A stretch of 64,000 nucleotides of DNA from Chitinophagaceae bacterium (GCA_004028765.1 SAIX01000013.1:31670-95669); one strand, 5' to 3'. Positions 26,767 through 36,135 are shown, counted from the first letter of the stretch. Notes: generated by a model not told the origin, from the letters alone. Program-made: numbers and translations.

Positions 26767-27516
26767 TTAGTCTGTGATGAGTTTACGGATTTTGATGGTG
26801 CGGTCGAAATGTACTTTGAGGTGCCGTTTCATTGCATCCCTGTATTTTTCCGGGTTCCCCGATTCAATCGCTTTCACAAGCAATGCGTGGGTTACATAGT
26901 TTTTCGGGAGTTCTTCCTGTTTCAGTTTCATTCCCTTGTCGTGTACATATTGGAAAATCGGGAGCAGCATCGACTGAAAACGCATCAGCGTATTATTGCG
27001 GGCGATCTCGTAGATCCTTCCGTGAAATTTGGCTTCAAAGTCCATTTCAAAAACAGCCGGGTAATTTTTTTCTGTTTTCAGGATGGCTTTCAGGTCTGCA
27101 ATATCTTTTGGCTGGATGCGTGCAAAGATCAGTTCTGCGATCCCCATTTCGAGTACGAGCCGCATTTCAAACATATCCTGCAGGGTTTCTTCACTGAGGA
27201 TTTTGGGCTGGATAAGTTTATCAAGGCCGATCAGGAGGTCGGGCTCTTTCAGGATCATCCCTTTGTTTTTCTTGGATTCTATCAGGCCGATTGTTTTTAA
27301 CCTTGTCAAAGCCTCCCGTATCACGGTACGGCTTACACCCATTGCTTCGCATAGTTCATTTTCTTTGGGAACGGCATCACCGCTGCGAAGGTCTTCTTTC
27401 TTAAATAAGTCAAGCAATCGCGTCTCTACCTGGTCAGTAAGGGAATAACTGATGATGGGTGCGATCTTATTACGCAGGCTGCCTGTTGTTTCGCTTTTGC
27501 TCATGGATAAATTCAT
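26767..27516 (-). CDS. GntR/FadR-family transcriptional regulator of the sialic-acid locus
   Basis: The 249-residue protein has an N-terminal winged helix (about residues 22-92; recognition helix in ELCEAMGVSRTVIREAL) and an all-helical FCD effector domain (about 105-235). This is the FadR subfamily, whose members usually repress and are released by a pathway metabolite. The gene is divergent from susC. Two exact 17-bp copies of a palindromic sequence lie in the gap between them, which fits self-regulation and control of susC. The likely inducer is a sialic acid or amino-sugar intermediate, by analogy with NanR-type FadR-family regulators; this is inference. Confidence 0.92.
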   Translation of the reverse strand: MNLSMSKSETTGSLRNKIAPIISYSLTDQVETRLLDLFKKEDLRSGDAVPKENELCEAMGVSRTVIREALTRLKTIGLIESKKNKGMILKEPDLLIGLDKLIQPKILSEETLQDMFEMRLVLEMGIAELIFARIQPKDIADLKAILKTEKNYPAVFEMDFEAKFHGRIYEIARNNTLMRFQSMLLPIFQYVHDKGMKLKQEELPKNYVTHALLVKAIESGNPEKYRDAMKRHLKVHFDRTIKIRKLITD

Positions 27517-27550
27517 TATAGGATAAAGATACCGGATTGTTCGCTCCTTG

Positions 27551-27558
27551 CAAATTTA
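27551..27558 (-). promoter_or_regulatory. Candidate -7 box of the gntR promoter
   Basis: On the minus strand this reads TAAATTTG, a full match to the Bacteroidota -7 consensus TAnnTTTG, 35 bases upstream of the GntR start codon. A clear -33 TTTG is not seen at the usual distance; the best is TTTA. The operator at 27561-27577 lies just upstream, between the -33 and -7 positions, where a bound repressor would block polymerase. Confidence 0.5.
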
Positions 27559-27560
27559 TG

Positions 27561-27577
27561 TATTATGTATGACATAT
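27561..27577. promoter_or_regulatory. GntR operator, copy 1
   Basis: The sequence TATTATGTATGACATAT contains the palindrome TATGT-ATG-ACATA, the GT-N3-AC form typical of FadR-subfamily sites. Its exact 17-base reverse complement occurs at 27748-27764. No further copy was noticed elsewhere in the window. Confidence 0.75.
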
Positions 27578-27713
27578 TTAAATGTTTCCGCTAATTTATT
27601 TCGGGACGTTGCCCGTTTCTGCCAGGATGCCGCTCGGTACAGCCCAATACCAGCAAAGCTTTCAGCCGGTTCCTGCTGTTTTCAACAAAATGTGTATAAA
27701 ACCTGAAAATAAA

Positions 27714-27744
27714 TTTGGAGGCTATTTGTTTTTTTGTACGTTTG
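27714..27744 (+). promoter_or_regulatory. Candidate susC promoter (TTTG ... TACGTTTG)
   Basis: A -33 element TTTG (27714-27717) and a -7 element TACGTTTG (27737-27744) are separated by 19 bases, the spacing known for Bacteroidota promoters. Transcription would begin near 27750, inside operator copy 2, so repressor binding would block initiation. The susC start codon is 36 bases after the -7 box. Confidence 0.65.
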
Positions 27745-27747
27745 TAT

Positions 27748-27764
27748 ATATGTCATACATAATA
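27748..27764. promoter_or_regulatory. GntR operator, copy 2
   Basis: ATATGTCATACATAATA is the exact reverse complement of the sequence at 27561-27577, so the two sites face each other across the divergent promoter region, centres about 187 bases apart. This copy overlaps the predicted transcription start of susC. Two separated sites would allow looping, but that is speculation. Confidence 0.75.
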
Positions 27765-27779
27765 CCAAAATCAATTGCC

Positions 27780-30700
27780 ATGAAAAAACAGCGGTCCCTG
27801 CAACGTTTACTGTTGGTTTTCGCCTCAGTACTGCTGCTGACAAACGTTTTTGCACAGCCCCGTAAAGTATCGGGTACTGTGCAGTCCGGAGAAGACAAAT
27901 CCCCCTTACAGGGCGTAACCATTTCTGTAAAAGGAAAGAAGCGCATTACACAATCCCTTGTCGATGGATCCTTTTCCATACAGGCTTCAAAAGGCGATGT
28001 GGTCCTGTTTAGTTTTACAGGTTTTGCAGACCAATCGGTAACGGTGGGTGATGCAGAAATCCCAGTGATCAGGTTACAGCCGGATGCATCCAGATTAAAT
28101 GATGTGGTGGTGGTGGGTTACAGCACACAATCCCGCCGCAACGTAACGAGTGCCATTGCAAAAGTGGATAAAGAAGTACTGGCCAATGTACCCCGTGCGA
28201 ATGTAGGCGCTGCCTTACAGGGAACGGTTTCAGGTTTGCAGGTGGTGAATGCCACTGGCCAGCCCGGGGCTTCGCCCGTGATCCTTTTACGCGGCGGGGC
28301 ATCTATCAATAGCCCGGGTGCCCCTCTCGTAGTGGTGGATGGGATCATCCGTGCATACAATGATATTCCATCAGAAGATATCGCATCGATCGAATTATTA
28401 AAAGATGCCGCTGCTACAGCGATCTATGGCGCGCGTGCCAATAATGGTGTGATCCTCATCACCACCAAACAAGGAAAAGCAGGTACATCGCAGGTGAGTT
28501 ATAAGTTCACAGGTGGCGAGAACAGGCGAAGGAGCGGCTACAATTATATGAATGCAAAAGATTACATCTATTACAACCGTCTCGGTAACCTGAATTCGGG
28601 CCGAACACTGGCACAGGTAAATTCTTCCAGGGGCTATGGCCTGTTGACCGGCGCAGCCGACCTGGCATCTTTTGATATCCGCAGCTATGATGCCACCACC
28701 GCAGTGCTCCTGCAAAAAGGCTGGGATACCGTGTCAGATCCTTATGGCGGAACACTCATATTCAAAGACCACGGCAAAGAAGTGGAGAACCTCGTTTTTC
28801 AAACCACGCATACGCAGGATCATTACCTGAATGTAACAGGAGGTAATGACAAAGGGAAATATTTTGCCAGCTTTGATTATTACAAAGAAGATGGCGTGAT
28901 CATCGGCTCAGGATACAAAAGGTTTTCGGGCGATCTAAATGGATCGTATAAAGTAAAACCCAATCTCGAAGTAAGTACGGGTGTTACCCTTTCCACTTCC
29001 TCGCAGATCGGTGTGGTGGGTTCGGAAGTGAATACCCTGTATCGCACAATGGCCATCTGGCCCACATTCAATCCCTGGCTCGATTCTGCCAAAACCCAGC
29101 CCAACCCGGGTAATGGTATCAATGATGGTAACACATTATACTGGCTTGGTAAAAGAGATGTGTCGAACGAAGTAAACCGTATCACGGCAAACACAGCTGT
29201 AAAATGGGATCTTGTTCCCGGCTTATTTCTGAAAGGAACTGCAGCGGTGTATTATTTTGAATCGCTTGATCAGGGCTTCGGCCGGGCAACACAATTATAC
29301 TCCAATATTTTTGCAACGCCTCCTTCCTTCAGCAGCACTACGCGGGAGTCGTATGCCACCTATTCAAAATCATTTCAGCAACAATACAACCTGCTGCTTA
29401 ACTACACAAAGCGTTTTGGTGAGAAACACAATGTAAGTGCTTTGGTGGGTGGCGAATATTATGGTACCAAGCAGTTTGATATGCAGGTGGATGGTACGCT
29501 CGCGCCTACGGATGATATTCCTACTGTGAATGCAGCCACTACATTTGCTGCCGGTGCAAACTATACTACCAAATCAGAATACAGGATCGTTTCTGCTTTT
29601 GGTGACCTGAATTATAACTATGATCAGCGCTTCCTGGTACGATTTGTTTTCCGGAATGATGGTGTATCAAGTTTGCCCAGCGGAAATAAATTCGGATTCT
29701 TCCCTGGTATGTCGGCGGGATGGAACCTGCACAGGGAAAATTTCTTCCAACGCTCTTTTTTTGCAAAATATATTGCCACTTTTAAACCCAGGTTCAGCTA
29801 TGGCCAGAACGGGAACGTATCCGGACTGGGCCGTTATGAAGTGCAGGGCGGTTATGGTTCACAGGGTTTGTATAATGGAAATGCAGGATTTCTTAATACC
29901 GGCATCATCAATAATAACCTGCACTGGGAAAAAAGTAAAACCACAGATATCGGTTTTGATATGGGATTGCTGAAAAACCGGATCACTGTTATGTTTGATT
30001 ATTTTAACCGTGAAACCAGCGACCTCATCACCAATCTCTCATTGCCGAGTTATATCGGTTTCGGATCTGTGAGAACCAACCTCGGCACTTACCAGAACAG
30101 GGGAGTTGAGATCACTGTAAATGCCAACCTGCTGAATAAACCCAACGGTATCAGGTTAGATGTTGGTGCCAATGCTTCTTTTGTTAAAAATAAGATCCTG
30201 CAACTGCCTTATAACGGGAACGACAATAACCGACAGGGTGGTTTACAGGTATATGATCCCGTATCCGGAAAAGTGATCTGGGTAGGTGGATTGCAGGAAG
30301 GGCAGCGTTTGGGAGATATCTATGCATTTAAACAGTTGTCGATTTTTGCTAGTGATGCAGATGTGGCTAAGATCGCAGGTAACAGGAGAGACCTTGTAGC
30401 CGGTATCAGCGGACCTAACGTAGCGTATGGCACAGGTAAGATCAGTGCAGGTGATGTAAACTGGATGGATGTTGACAGGAATGATACGATCGATTCAAGG
30501 GACCAGGTGTATATCGGTAATATTTATCCTAAGTGGACGGGTGGGTTTAATTTCAATCTTTCCTATAAAGGGTTTTCACTGTACAGTCGTTTTGAATTTG
30601 CATTGGGGCATACGATCTATAACGACCTTGTGGCAAGAACGCTCGGTAATTACCAGGGAACGTTTAACTACTTCGACCTGCAGAAAAATGCATGGTCGCC

Positions 30701-31079
30701 CACCAATACCGAAACAGATATTCCGAAAGTATATTACGCCGACCAGGTAGCTGCACCGGCGGGCAAGAAAAACTATACACGTATCAACAATGCCAATGCA
30801 GTATTGCAGAGCAATAATTCGCGGTTTTATGAGAAAGGTGATTACCTCGCTTGCCGCGAGATCACATTGTCGTATGAGATCCCGAAATCAATTCTTGCGA
30901 GAACAAAAATTTTATCACAGGCAAGAATTTATACCAGCCTGAGCAACCTGTTTTATATCACCAAGTTCACCGGCCCAAGTCCTGAGCCACCAGTATCCGG
31001 GGGAGCGATCTCTGGTATTTATACAGGTACGTATCCAACACCAAAAACATTTGTACTCGGTGTACAGGTTTCATTTTAA
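27780..31079 (+). CDS. SusC-family TonB-linked outer-membrane transporter
   Basis: ATG 27780 is preferred to the longer frame from 27582, because it starts a signal peptide (MKKQRSLQRLLLVFASVLLLTNVFAQ) and lies downstream of the promoter and operator. The 1099-residue product has a carboxypeptidase-regulatory-like domain (about 28-115), a plug with the SusC hallmark DVVVVGYSTQSRRNVTSAI and VVDGIIRAYNDIPSEDIASIELLKDA, and a long barrel ending in TFVLGVQVSF. It pairs with the SusD at 31099. The following genes indicate import of sialic acid or sialo-oligosaccharides, as for the NanO/NanU pair of other Bacteroidota. Confidence 0.95.
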   Translation: MKKQRSLQRLLLVFASVLLLTNVFAQPRKVSGTVQSGEDKSPLQGVTISVKGKKRITQSLVDGSFSIQASKGDVVLFSFTGFADQSVTVGDAEIPVIRLQPDASRLNDVVVVGYSTQSRRNVTSAIAKVDKEVLANVPRANVGAALQGTVSGLQVVNATGQPGASPVILLRGGASINSPGAPLVVVDGIIRAYNDIPSEDIASIELLKDAAATAIYGARANNGVILITTKQGKAGTSQVSYKFTGGENRRRSGYNYMNAKDYIYYNRLGNLNSGRTLAQVNSSRGYGLLTGAADLASFDIRSYDATTAVLLQKGWDTVSDPYGGTLIFKDHGKEVENLVFQTTHTQDHYLNVTGGNDKGKYFASFDYYKEDGVIIGSGYKRFSGDLNGSYKVKPNLEVSTGVTLSTSSQIGVVGSEVNTLYRTMAIWPTFNPWLDSAKTQPNPGNGINDGNTLYWLGKRDVSNEVNRITANTAVKWDLVPGLFLKGTAAVYYFESLDQGFGRATQLYSNIFATPPSFSSTTRESYATYSKSFQQQYNLLLNYTKRFGEKHNVSALVGGEYYGTKQFDMQVDGTLAPTDDIPTVNAATTFAAGANYTTKSEYRIVSAFGDLNYNYDQRFLVRFVFRNDGVSSLPSGNKFGFFPGMSAGWNLHRENFFQRSFFAKYIATFKPRFSYGQNGNVSGLGRYEVQGGYGSQGLYNGNAGFLNTGIINNNLHWEKSKTTDIGFDMGLLKNRITVMFDYFNRETSDLITNLSLPSYIGFGSVRTNLGTYQNRGVEITVNANLLNKPNGIRLDVGANASFVKNKILQLPYNGNDNNRQGGLQVYDPVSGKVIWVGGLQEGQRLGDIYAFKQLSIFASDADVAKIAGNRRDLVAGISGPNVAYGTGKISAGDVNWMDVDRNDTIDSRDQVYIGNIYPKWTGGFNFNLSYKGFSLYSRFEFALGHTIYNDLVARTLGNYQGTFNYFDLQKNAWSPTNTETDIPKVYYADQVAAPAGKKNYTRINNANAVLQSNNSRFYEKGDYLACREITLSYEIPKSILARTKILSQARIYTSLSNLFYITKFTGPSPEPPVSGGAISGIYTGTYPTPKTFVLGVQVSF

Positions 31080-31098
31080 AAACCGCTAAGCTTATTTT

Positions 31099-32628
31099 AT
31101 GAAAAAGAATATTCTTATTGTATCAGCAATGTGCCTGTCAGCAGCATTCAGTTCCTGTACCAAGCAGGTTGAACTTGCACCGATCAGCAGCATCAGTGAT
31201 GCCAATTTCTGGCAAACACCCGAGCAGGTGGATGCATTTGTATCGGGTATCCATACACGTTTCCGCAGCACCACTTCACAGTTTCAATATCTCGGTGAAA
31301 TGCGTTCGGATATTTTTGGAACCGATCCCGGGTCAAGCGCTGCTTTTACCGGCGAAGCCACACAGGGTGTGGAGCGTTTATGGACGAATAACCTCGACCT
31401 GGATAATTCAGGTGTATCAGGGTATGGTGGTTTTTATAATAATATCGTGCAGATCAACCTGCTGATCAGTAAACTGAACAGCACCAATATTGTAACAGCC
31501 GCTAATAAAAGTTATTACCTGGGTATCGCTTATGGTATGCGTGCCTATTATTACTTTCACATATACCGTACCTGGGGAAAAGCAATCATTCAGACCGAAC
31601 CCACAACTGCCATCGATATTTCCAATCTCGCCAAAGCAGCTTCACCTGAAGCAGACGTGATCAAACTGATCAAGGATGATATTGATAATTCGGAGAAAGC
31701 ATTCGGTAATGTGTACACATTCCGCAATACCAAAGCTTACTGGTCAAAACCGGCTACACTGATGCTCAAAGCGGAAGTATACCTGTGGACAAGCTACCGC
31801 GGTGGAGGTACAGCGGATGCAACGATTGCCAAAACAGCTTTGCTGGATGCACAAACCAATACAGCGGGTCTTGCATTGCAATCCTCTTTCGCCAATATTT
31901 TTTCAACTACAAACCGTGGTAACAGTGAGATTATTTTTGCGATCAGGAATGTATTGAATGAAAGTAGTCTTCCATTTTCAGGTACATTTTTGCCGCAGTC
32001 AGGCCTGATTGCAAATTATTATGATTCTGTGGGCAACCGCAAATTCAATGTAACCACGGATAACTGGGGTGGCTTGCTGCGTGCGCCGATAAAGATTGCG
32101 ACCTTCCGTAAGTTCAGTGATCTGGATAGTCGTAAATGGGCCAGCATACAACCTGCTTACAATCTCAGTGGCGGCAAATATGTGATTGCAGGGTGTTTTG
32201 TAAATAAGTACCAGGGCGAGCAAAGTGCGGGAGCCCGGGCTTACACAAATGATTTCCCGATTTACCGCTATGCAGACCTGTTATTGTTGCTTGCAGAAGC
32301 CAAAGTGATACTGGGCGAGAACCCGGCCGCCGAGATCAACCTCGTTCGCGCAAGGGCTTACGGCAGTAATTACAATGCAGCCACATTGGGTTACCCTAAC
32401 CAGGCCATTGATGCTAAACCACTCGATGCCATTTTGCAGGAAAGATTTTTTGAATTCATATTCGAAGGTAAGCGCTGGTATGATCTGCGCAGGGCCGGCG
32501 ATACCTATGTGTTTGCAAATGTAACTATGCCTACAAATGAACTGTACCGGTTATTATGGCCCATCGACAGGTCCAGTTTAACCAATAACCGTTTGCTGGT
32601 TCAAACACCGGGATACGCTTCGTTCTAA
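31099..32628 (+). CDS. SusD/RagB-family glycan-binding lipoprotein
   Basis: The 509-residue protein has a lipoprotein signal with the lipid-attached Cys20 (AAFSSC). Early SusD features follow (ISSISDANFWQTPEQVDAF), then TPR-like helices (GMRAYYYFHIYRTWGKA) and the C-terminal RagB signature (ILQERFFEFIFEGKRWYDLRRAGD). It sits on the outer-membrane surface and feeds ligand to the SusC transporter encoded 19 bases upstream. The ligand is inferred to be a sialylated glycan or free sialic acid from the operon. A strong hairpin after the gene may lower expression of the downstream catabolic genes. Confidence 0.95.
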   Translation: MKKNILIVSAMCLSAAFSSCTKQVELAPISSISDANFWQTPEQVDAFVSGIHTRFRSTTSQFQYLGEMRSDIFGTDPGSSAAFTGEATQGVERLWTNNLDLDNSGVSGYGGFYNNIVQINLLISKLNSTNIVTAANKSYYLGIAYGMRAYYYFHIYRTWGKAIIQTEPTTAIDISNLAKAASPEADVIKLIKDDIDNSEKAFGNVYTFRNTKAYWSKPATLMLKAEVYLWTSYRGGGTADATIAKTALLDAQTNTAGLALQSSFANIFSTTNRGNSEIIFAIRNVLNESSLPFSGTFLPQSGLIANYYDSVGNRKFNVTTDNWGGLLRAPIKIATFRKFSDLDSRKWASIQPAYNLSGGKYVIAGCFVNKYQGEQSAGARAYTNDFPIYRYADLLLLLAEAKVILGENPAAEINLVRARAYGSNYNAATLGYPNQAIDAKPLDAILQERFFEFIFEGKRWYDLRRAGDTYVFANVTMPTNELYRLLWPIDRSSLTNNRLLVQTPGYASF

Positions 32629-32690
32629 AAATTTTATGTTGTTGGTATAGCCATATTGTTAAGGAATAAAACAGATGGCGAGCAATTCAG

Positions 32691-32712
32691 GACCGGGGAT
32701 GTCGATCCCCGG
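32691..32712 (+). promoter_or_regulatory. Strong hairpin between susD and nanA (partial terminator or processing site)
   Basis: ACCGGGGAT (32691-32699) and ATCCCCGGT (32704-32712) form a 9-bp GC-rich stem with a GTCG tetraloop. No T-run follows (TATTTAAAC), so it is not a standard terminator. Such hairpins after susCD often set the ratio between the highly expressed outer-membrane genes and the enzymes behind them by attenuation or by protecting mRNA ends. Confidence 0.6.
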
Positions 32713-32755
32713 TTATTTAAACAGAATGATTTAATTTGAAGAAATAAGAACAAAC

Positions 32756-33697
32756 ATGAGAATTGACTACCTGAAGGGATTGATCGCAGCTCCTTTTACA
32801 CCGATGCATAAAGATGGAGAAATAAACCTCTCTCTCATTCCGCAATACTATGCGATGCTGAAAGAAAACGGTGTACGCGGGGCGTTTATCAATGGTTCAA
32901 CCGGCGAAGGGGTATCCTTAACACTCAATGAAAAGAAAGCAGTTGCTGAAGCATGGGCTGCCTGTGGTGGTAGTGATCCTGATTTTAAGATCATGCCTTT
33001 GCTGGGCGGTACCTGTATCAAAGATGCCATCGATCTGGCCAAGCATGCAAAGGAAACAGGGTTATATGCTGTCGCATTTACTGCGCCTTCTTATTTCAAA
33101 CCTGCTGATGCAGCCCAATTGGGCGATTGCTGCCTCGCAGTTGCCGCATCGGTGCCGGACATGCCTTTTTATTATTATCATATTCCTGTATTGACCGGTG
33201 TTGAGATACCCATGATACAATTGCTGCAATACCTGCATGATAAAATGCCAAACCTCGCGGGGATCAAATACACACACGAAGATTTTATGGATTTTCAAAG
33301 CTGCCTCAATTTCAACAACCATCGGTATGATATGCTTTGGGGCAGGGATGAAAATATGTTATCTGCACTTGCCGTAGGAGCGGCGGGGGCAGTGGGCAGC
33401 ACCTTTAATTATGCGGCTCCATTGTATCACAGGCTGATGGATATGTTCGCGATGAACGACCTGTTATCGGCACAGGTACTGCAGCAGAAATCAATCGATA
33501 TGATACGCCTCCTGGGAAAATATGGCGGCATTTCCGTTGGGAAAGCTTACATGAAACTCATCGGGCTCGATTGTGGTGAATTCCGTTTACCTGTAAAAAA
33601 TATGGACCCGGCAACCTACAGAATTTTTTCAGAAGAAGCTTTATCGCTCGGGTTCGCTGAGTTCTGCTCAAGAAAACCGAACCCGGTACAATTCTGA
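32756..33697 (+). CDS. nanA: N-acetylneuraminate lyase
   Basis: The 313-residue protein belongs to the DHDPS/NAL class I aldolases. The Schiff-base lysine is Lys171 (GIKYTHEDF), the proton-relay tyrosine is Tyr141 (FYYYHIP), and the carboxylate loop is NGSTGEGVSLT. It splits N-acetylneuraminate into N-acetylmannosamine and pyruvate in the cytoplasm. DHDPS is excluded by the NAL-type sequence and the operon, which also holds a sialidase, a NanM-type mutarotase and an AGE epimerase. It is the first catabolic gene after susCD. Confidence 0.93.
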   Translation: MRIDYLKGLIAAPFTPMHKDGEINLSLIPQYYAMLKENGVRGAFINGSTGEGVSLTLNEKKAVAEAWAACGGSDPDFKIMPLLGGTCIKDAIDLAKHAKETGLYAVAFTAPSYFKPADAAQLGDCCLAVAASVPDMPFYYYHIPVLTGVEIPMIQLLQYLHDKMPNLAGIKYTHEDFMDFQSCLNFNNHRYDMLWGRDENMLSALAVGAAGAVGSTFNYAAPLYHRLMDMFAMNDLLSAQVLQQKSIDMIRLLGKYGGISVGKAYMKLIGLDCGEFRLPVKNMDPATYRIFSEEALSLGFAEFCSRKPNPVQF

Positions 33698-33700
33698 TCT

Positions 33701-34879
33701 ATGAACAGCACACCTTCATTGGCAACTATTATGTCTGTAACACTCGCTGCTGTTTCCTGCTCATTGCCCGCACAGAACAACCAGGGTTTTTATTGGACGG
33801 TGTTACGATTGCCTGCCATTGAAAAATCATCTGCGAGGCTGGGAGTAGCAGGCGTTTTTGCCGGAATGGATTCAGATATCTGTATCATCGCCGGTGGCGC
33901 CAATTTCCCGGATCAGATGCCATGGGAAGGAGGTGTTAAAAAAAGGTATGATGATGTTTACCTGCTCCAAAAAAAATCGGGCCGCTGGCGATGGGTGAAT
34001 GAATATTCAAAAAAACTCCCGGAAGCGCTTGCATACGGGATAGCAGTGTCAACAAGTAAAGGTCTTTTCTGCAGTGGTGGCGAAAAAGAAGATGGTACAC
34101 TCAGCAATAAAAGTTTTTTTCTGCACTGGCTGCCATCCGCAGGCGAATTGTCAGTAACAGCATTAACCCCGATGCCGCTGCCGTTGGCAAATGCCGCCGC
34201 GGTTTCTTACAGGTCGGGTATTTATATCATGGGCGGCGAAACCGAAAAAAAAGTTTCGGATCGTTTTTTTATGACTGATATAACCGGTGATAAAATTGTA
34301 TGGAAAGAATTGCCGCCAGTACCAATCCCTCTTTCACATGCTTTGGCGGTTGTGCAGAAAAATGAAAAAGGCCAGGATTGTATTTACCTGATTGGTGGCC
34401 GCAGGGCTACGGCATCAGGTATCAGCGATCTGCATGGTACTGTATTTTGTTATGAGTTTACAGGCAACAGATGGATCACACTGGATCCGTTAAGAATAAA
34501 TGGCAGAACGATCTCTCTTTCTGCCGCCACAGGTGTGGCAGCCGGAAATAATGAGATCCTTGTTTTTGGTGGCGATCGCGGAGAAACATTTCATGAGATC
34601 GAATCACTGAACGCAATGATCGCAGCAGAAACAAATCAGGCAGCCAAAGAAAAACTCCTGTTACAAAAAAAGAAATTGTTGACGGGTCATGTTGGTTTCA
34701 ATAAAGAGATACTTATTTATAATACGCATTCCCGCCAATGGAAGCAGTATGGCATATTACCATTTGCCGCACAGGTAACCACGAACGCAGTTGTGAGTGG
34801 GAAGCAGGTATTGATCCCCTGTGGCGAAATAAAACCCGGTGTACGCACCCCATTGGTTCATATAACCACGATCCATTAG
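33701..34879 (+). CDS. nanM: Cyclically permuted mutarotase, N-acetylneuraminate epimerase type
   Basis: The 392-residue protein has a secretory or lipoprotein-type leader (VTLAAVSCSLPAQ). A six-bladed Kelch propeller follows, visible as repeated GG-containing blades such as IIAGGANFPD, CSGGEKEDG, IMGGETEKK, IGGRRATA and VFGGDRGE. NanM-type enzymes speed the conversion of alpha- to beta-sialic acid in the periplasm after sialidase release. It begins three bases after the nanA stop and ends two bases before the MFS gene, so translation is likely coupled. The lipid anchor is only possible: AVSC is a weak lipobox. Confidence 0.9.
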   Translation: MNSTPSLATIMSVTLAAVSCSLPAQNNQGFYWTVLRLPAIEKSSARLGVAGVFAGMDSDICIIAGGANFPDQMPWEGGVKKRYDDVYLLQKKSGRWRWVNEYSKKLPEALAYGIAVSTSKGLFCSGGEKEDGTLSNKSFFLHWLPSAGELSVTALTPMPLPLANAAAVSYRSGIYIMGGETEKKVSDRFFMTDITGDKIVWKELPPVPIPLSHALAVVQKNEKGQDCIYLIGGRRATASGISDLHGTVFCYEFTGNRWITLDPLRINGRTISLSAATGVAAGNNEILVFGGDRGETFHEIESLNAMIAAETNQAAKEKLLLQKKKLLTGHVGFNKEILIYNTHSRQWKQYGILPFAAQVTTNAVVSGKQVLIPCGEIKPGVRTPLVHITTIH

Positions 34880-34881
34880 TT

Positions 34882-36135
34882 ATGCGGCTTACTGAAAAAA
34901 AATCATATCGCTGGTGGCTGGTCGCGCTTTTATGGGGAGTGGCTTTGCTCAATTATATGGACAGGCAAATGCTTGCTACCATGCGCCCTTCAATGCAAAC
35001 GGATATACCAGAACTGGCTTCCGCTGCAAACTTTGGGCGGTTGATGGGCATTTTCCTCTGGATATATGGTTGTATGAGCCCTGTATCCGGGATGATCGCG
35101 GATCGTTTTAACCGCAAGTGGATCATTGTGGGCAGTCTTTTTGTATGGTCTGGTGTAACATTCGGTATGGGTTATGCCGATCATTTCAATACATTATATG
35201 TGCTTCGTGCCATTATGGGCGTCAGCGAAGCATTGTATATCCCTGCAGGTCTGTCGCTGATTGCAGATTTTCATGACGACCGTACACGCTCCCTGGCAGT
35301 AGGACTGCATATGACGGGTCTTTATCTTGGCCAGGCGATCGGTGGCTTTGGTGCAACAATTGCCGCGAACTATTCCTGGCACACCACTTTTCATTCTTTC
35401 GGAATGGTGGGTATGTTATATGCCTTATTGCTCTTGTTGTTTCTGCAGGAAAAAAACAATCTTGGCCCGGATGCCGGTGGCAGAATAAATAACGATACAG
35501 TAGCCCGCTCTTTGCATCACTTATTTCAAAACAGGGGCTTTTGGTTACTGGTGCTGTATTTCGCGATCTCAAGTTTACCGGGATGGGCCGCTAAGAACTG
35601 GCTGCCAACCCTGTTTGCAGAAAATCTTCAATTGCCTATGTCAAAGGCCGGGCCGATCGCTACCATCACCGTCGCTGTTTCTTCATTTATCGGGGTGTTA
35701 TTTGGCGGTGCCCTTTCGGATAAATGGGTAACCAAACATATCCGCGGAAGAATTTATACCAGCGCTATCGGTCTTGCTCTTACCATTCCATCCCTGTTAT
35801 TGCTTGGTTTCGGGAACAGTATTATATCCGCGATCATCGCAGCAGTTTGTTTTGGCATCGGCTATGGAATGTTTGACGGGAACAATATGCCGATACTTTG
35901 TCAGCTGGTGCCGGTAAAACAACGTGCAACGGGATATGGGTTGATGAATATGAGCGGTGTATTCTTTGGCGCTTTTATTACAGACATACTTGGCAAATCC
36001 TCCGATGCAGGAAGGCTTGGTAAAGATTTTGCGATGCTTGCGCTGATCGTGGTGGCTGCGCTTGCGGTACAACTGGTATTTCTGAAGCCACGTCGTTTAC
36101 AAGAAAAAAATATCCCTGATTTTAATAAGACATGA
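34882..36135 (+). CDS. MFS transporter, probable inner-membrane sialic acid permease
   Basis: ATG 34882 was chosen because it directly follows the mutarotase stop codon and begins the natural N-terminus (MRLTEKKSYRWWLVALLWG). The longer frame from 34738 lies inside the mutarotase gene. The 417-residue protein has about 12 membrane helices. After the second helix it has GMIADRFNRKWIIVGSL, the MFS loop 2-3 motif, and a matching copy GALSDKWVTKHIRGRIYT in the second half. It resembles the anion:cation symporter branch (ExuT/NanT-like). Its position makes sialic acid the likely cargo. Its last four bases overlap the next gene (ATGA). Confidence 0.88.
   Translation: MRLTEKKSYRWWLVALLWGVALLNYMDRQMLATMRPSMQTDIPELASAANFGRLMGIFLWIYGCMSPVSGMIADRFNRKWIIVGSLFVWSGVTFGMGYADHFNTLYVLRAIMGVSEALYIPAGLSLIADFHDDRTRSLAVGLHMTGLYLGQAIGGFGATIAANYSWHTTFHSFGMVGMLYALLLLLFLQEKNNLGPDAGGRINNDTVARSLHHLFQNRGFWLLVLYFAISSLPGWAAKNWLPTLFAENLQLPMSKAGPIATITVAVSSFIGVLFGGALSDKWVTKHIRGRIYTSAIGLALTIPSLLLLGFGNSIISAIIAAVCFGIGYGMFDGNNMPILCQLVPVKQRATGYGLMNMSGVFFGAFITDILGKSSDAGRLGKDFAMLALIVVAALAVQLVFLKPRRLQEKNIPDFNKT

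Noticed and set aside
27582..27779. Longer SusC start at 27582
   Set aside because: The extra 66 residues contain no signal peptide and would be encoded across the predicted promoter and operator; ATG 27780 begins a good signal peptide.
32635..32652. Leader ORF between susD and nanA
   Set aside because: The ATG at 32635 gives only four codons before a stop and has no notable composition.
34738..34881. Longer MFS start at 34738
   Set aside because: It would lie inside the NanM-type gene and adds a hydrophilic, non-MFS stretch; ATG 34882 follows the stop codon by two bases.
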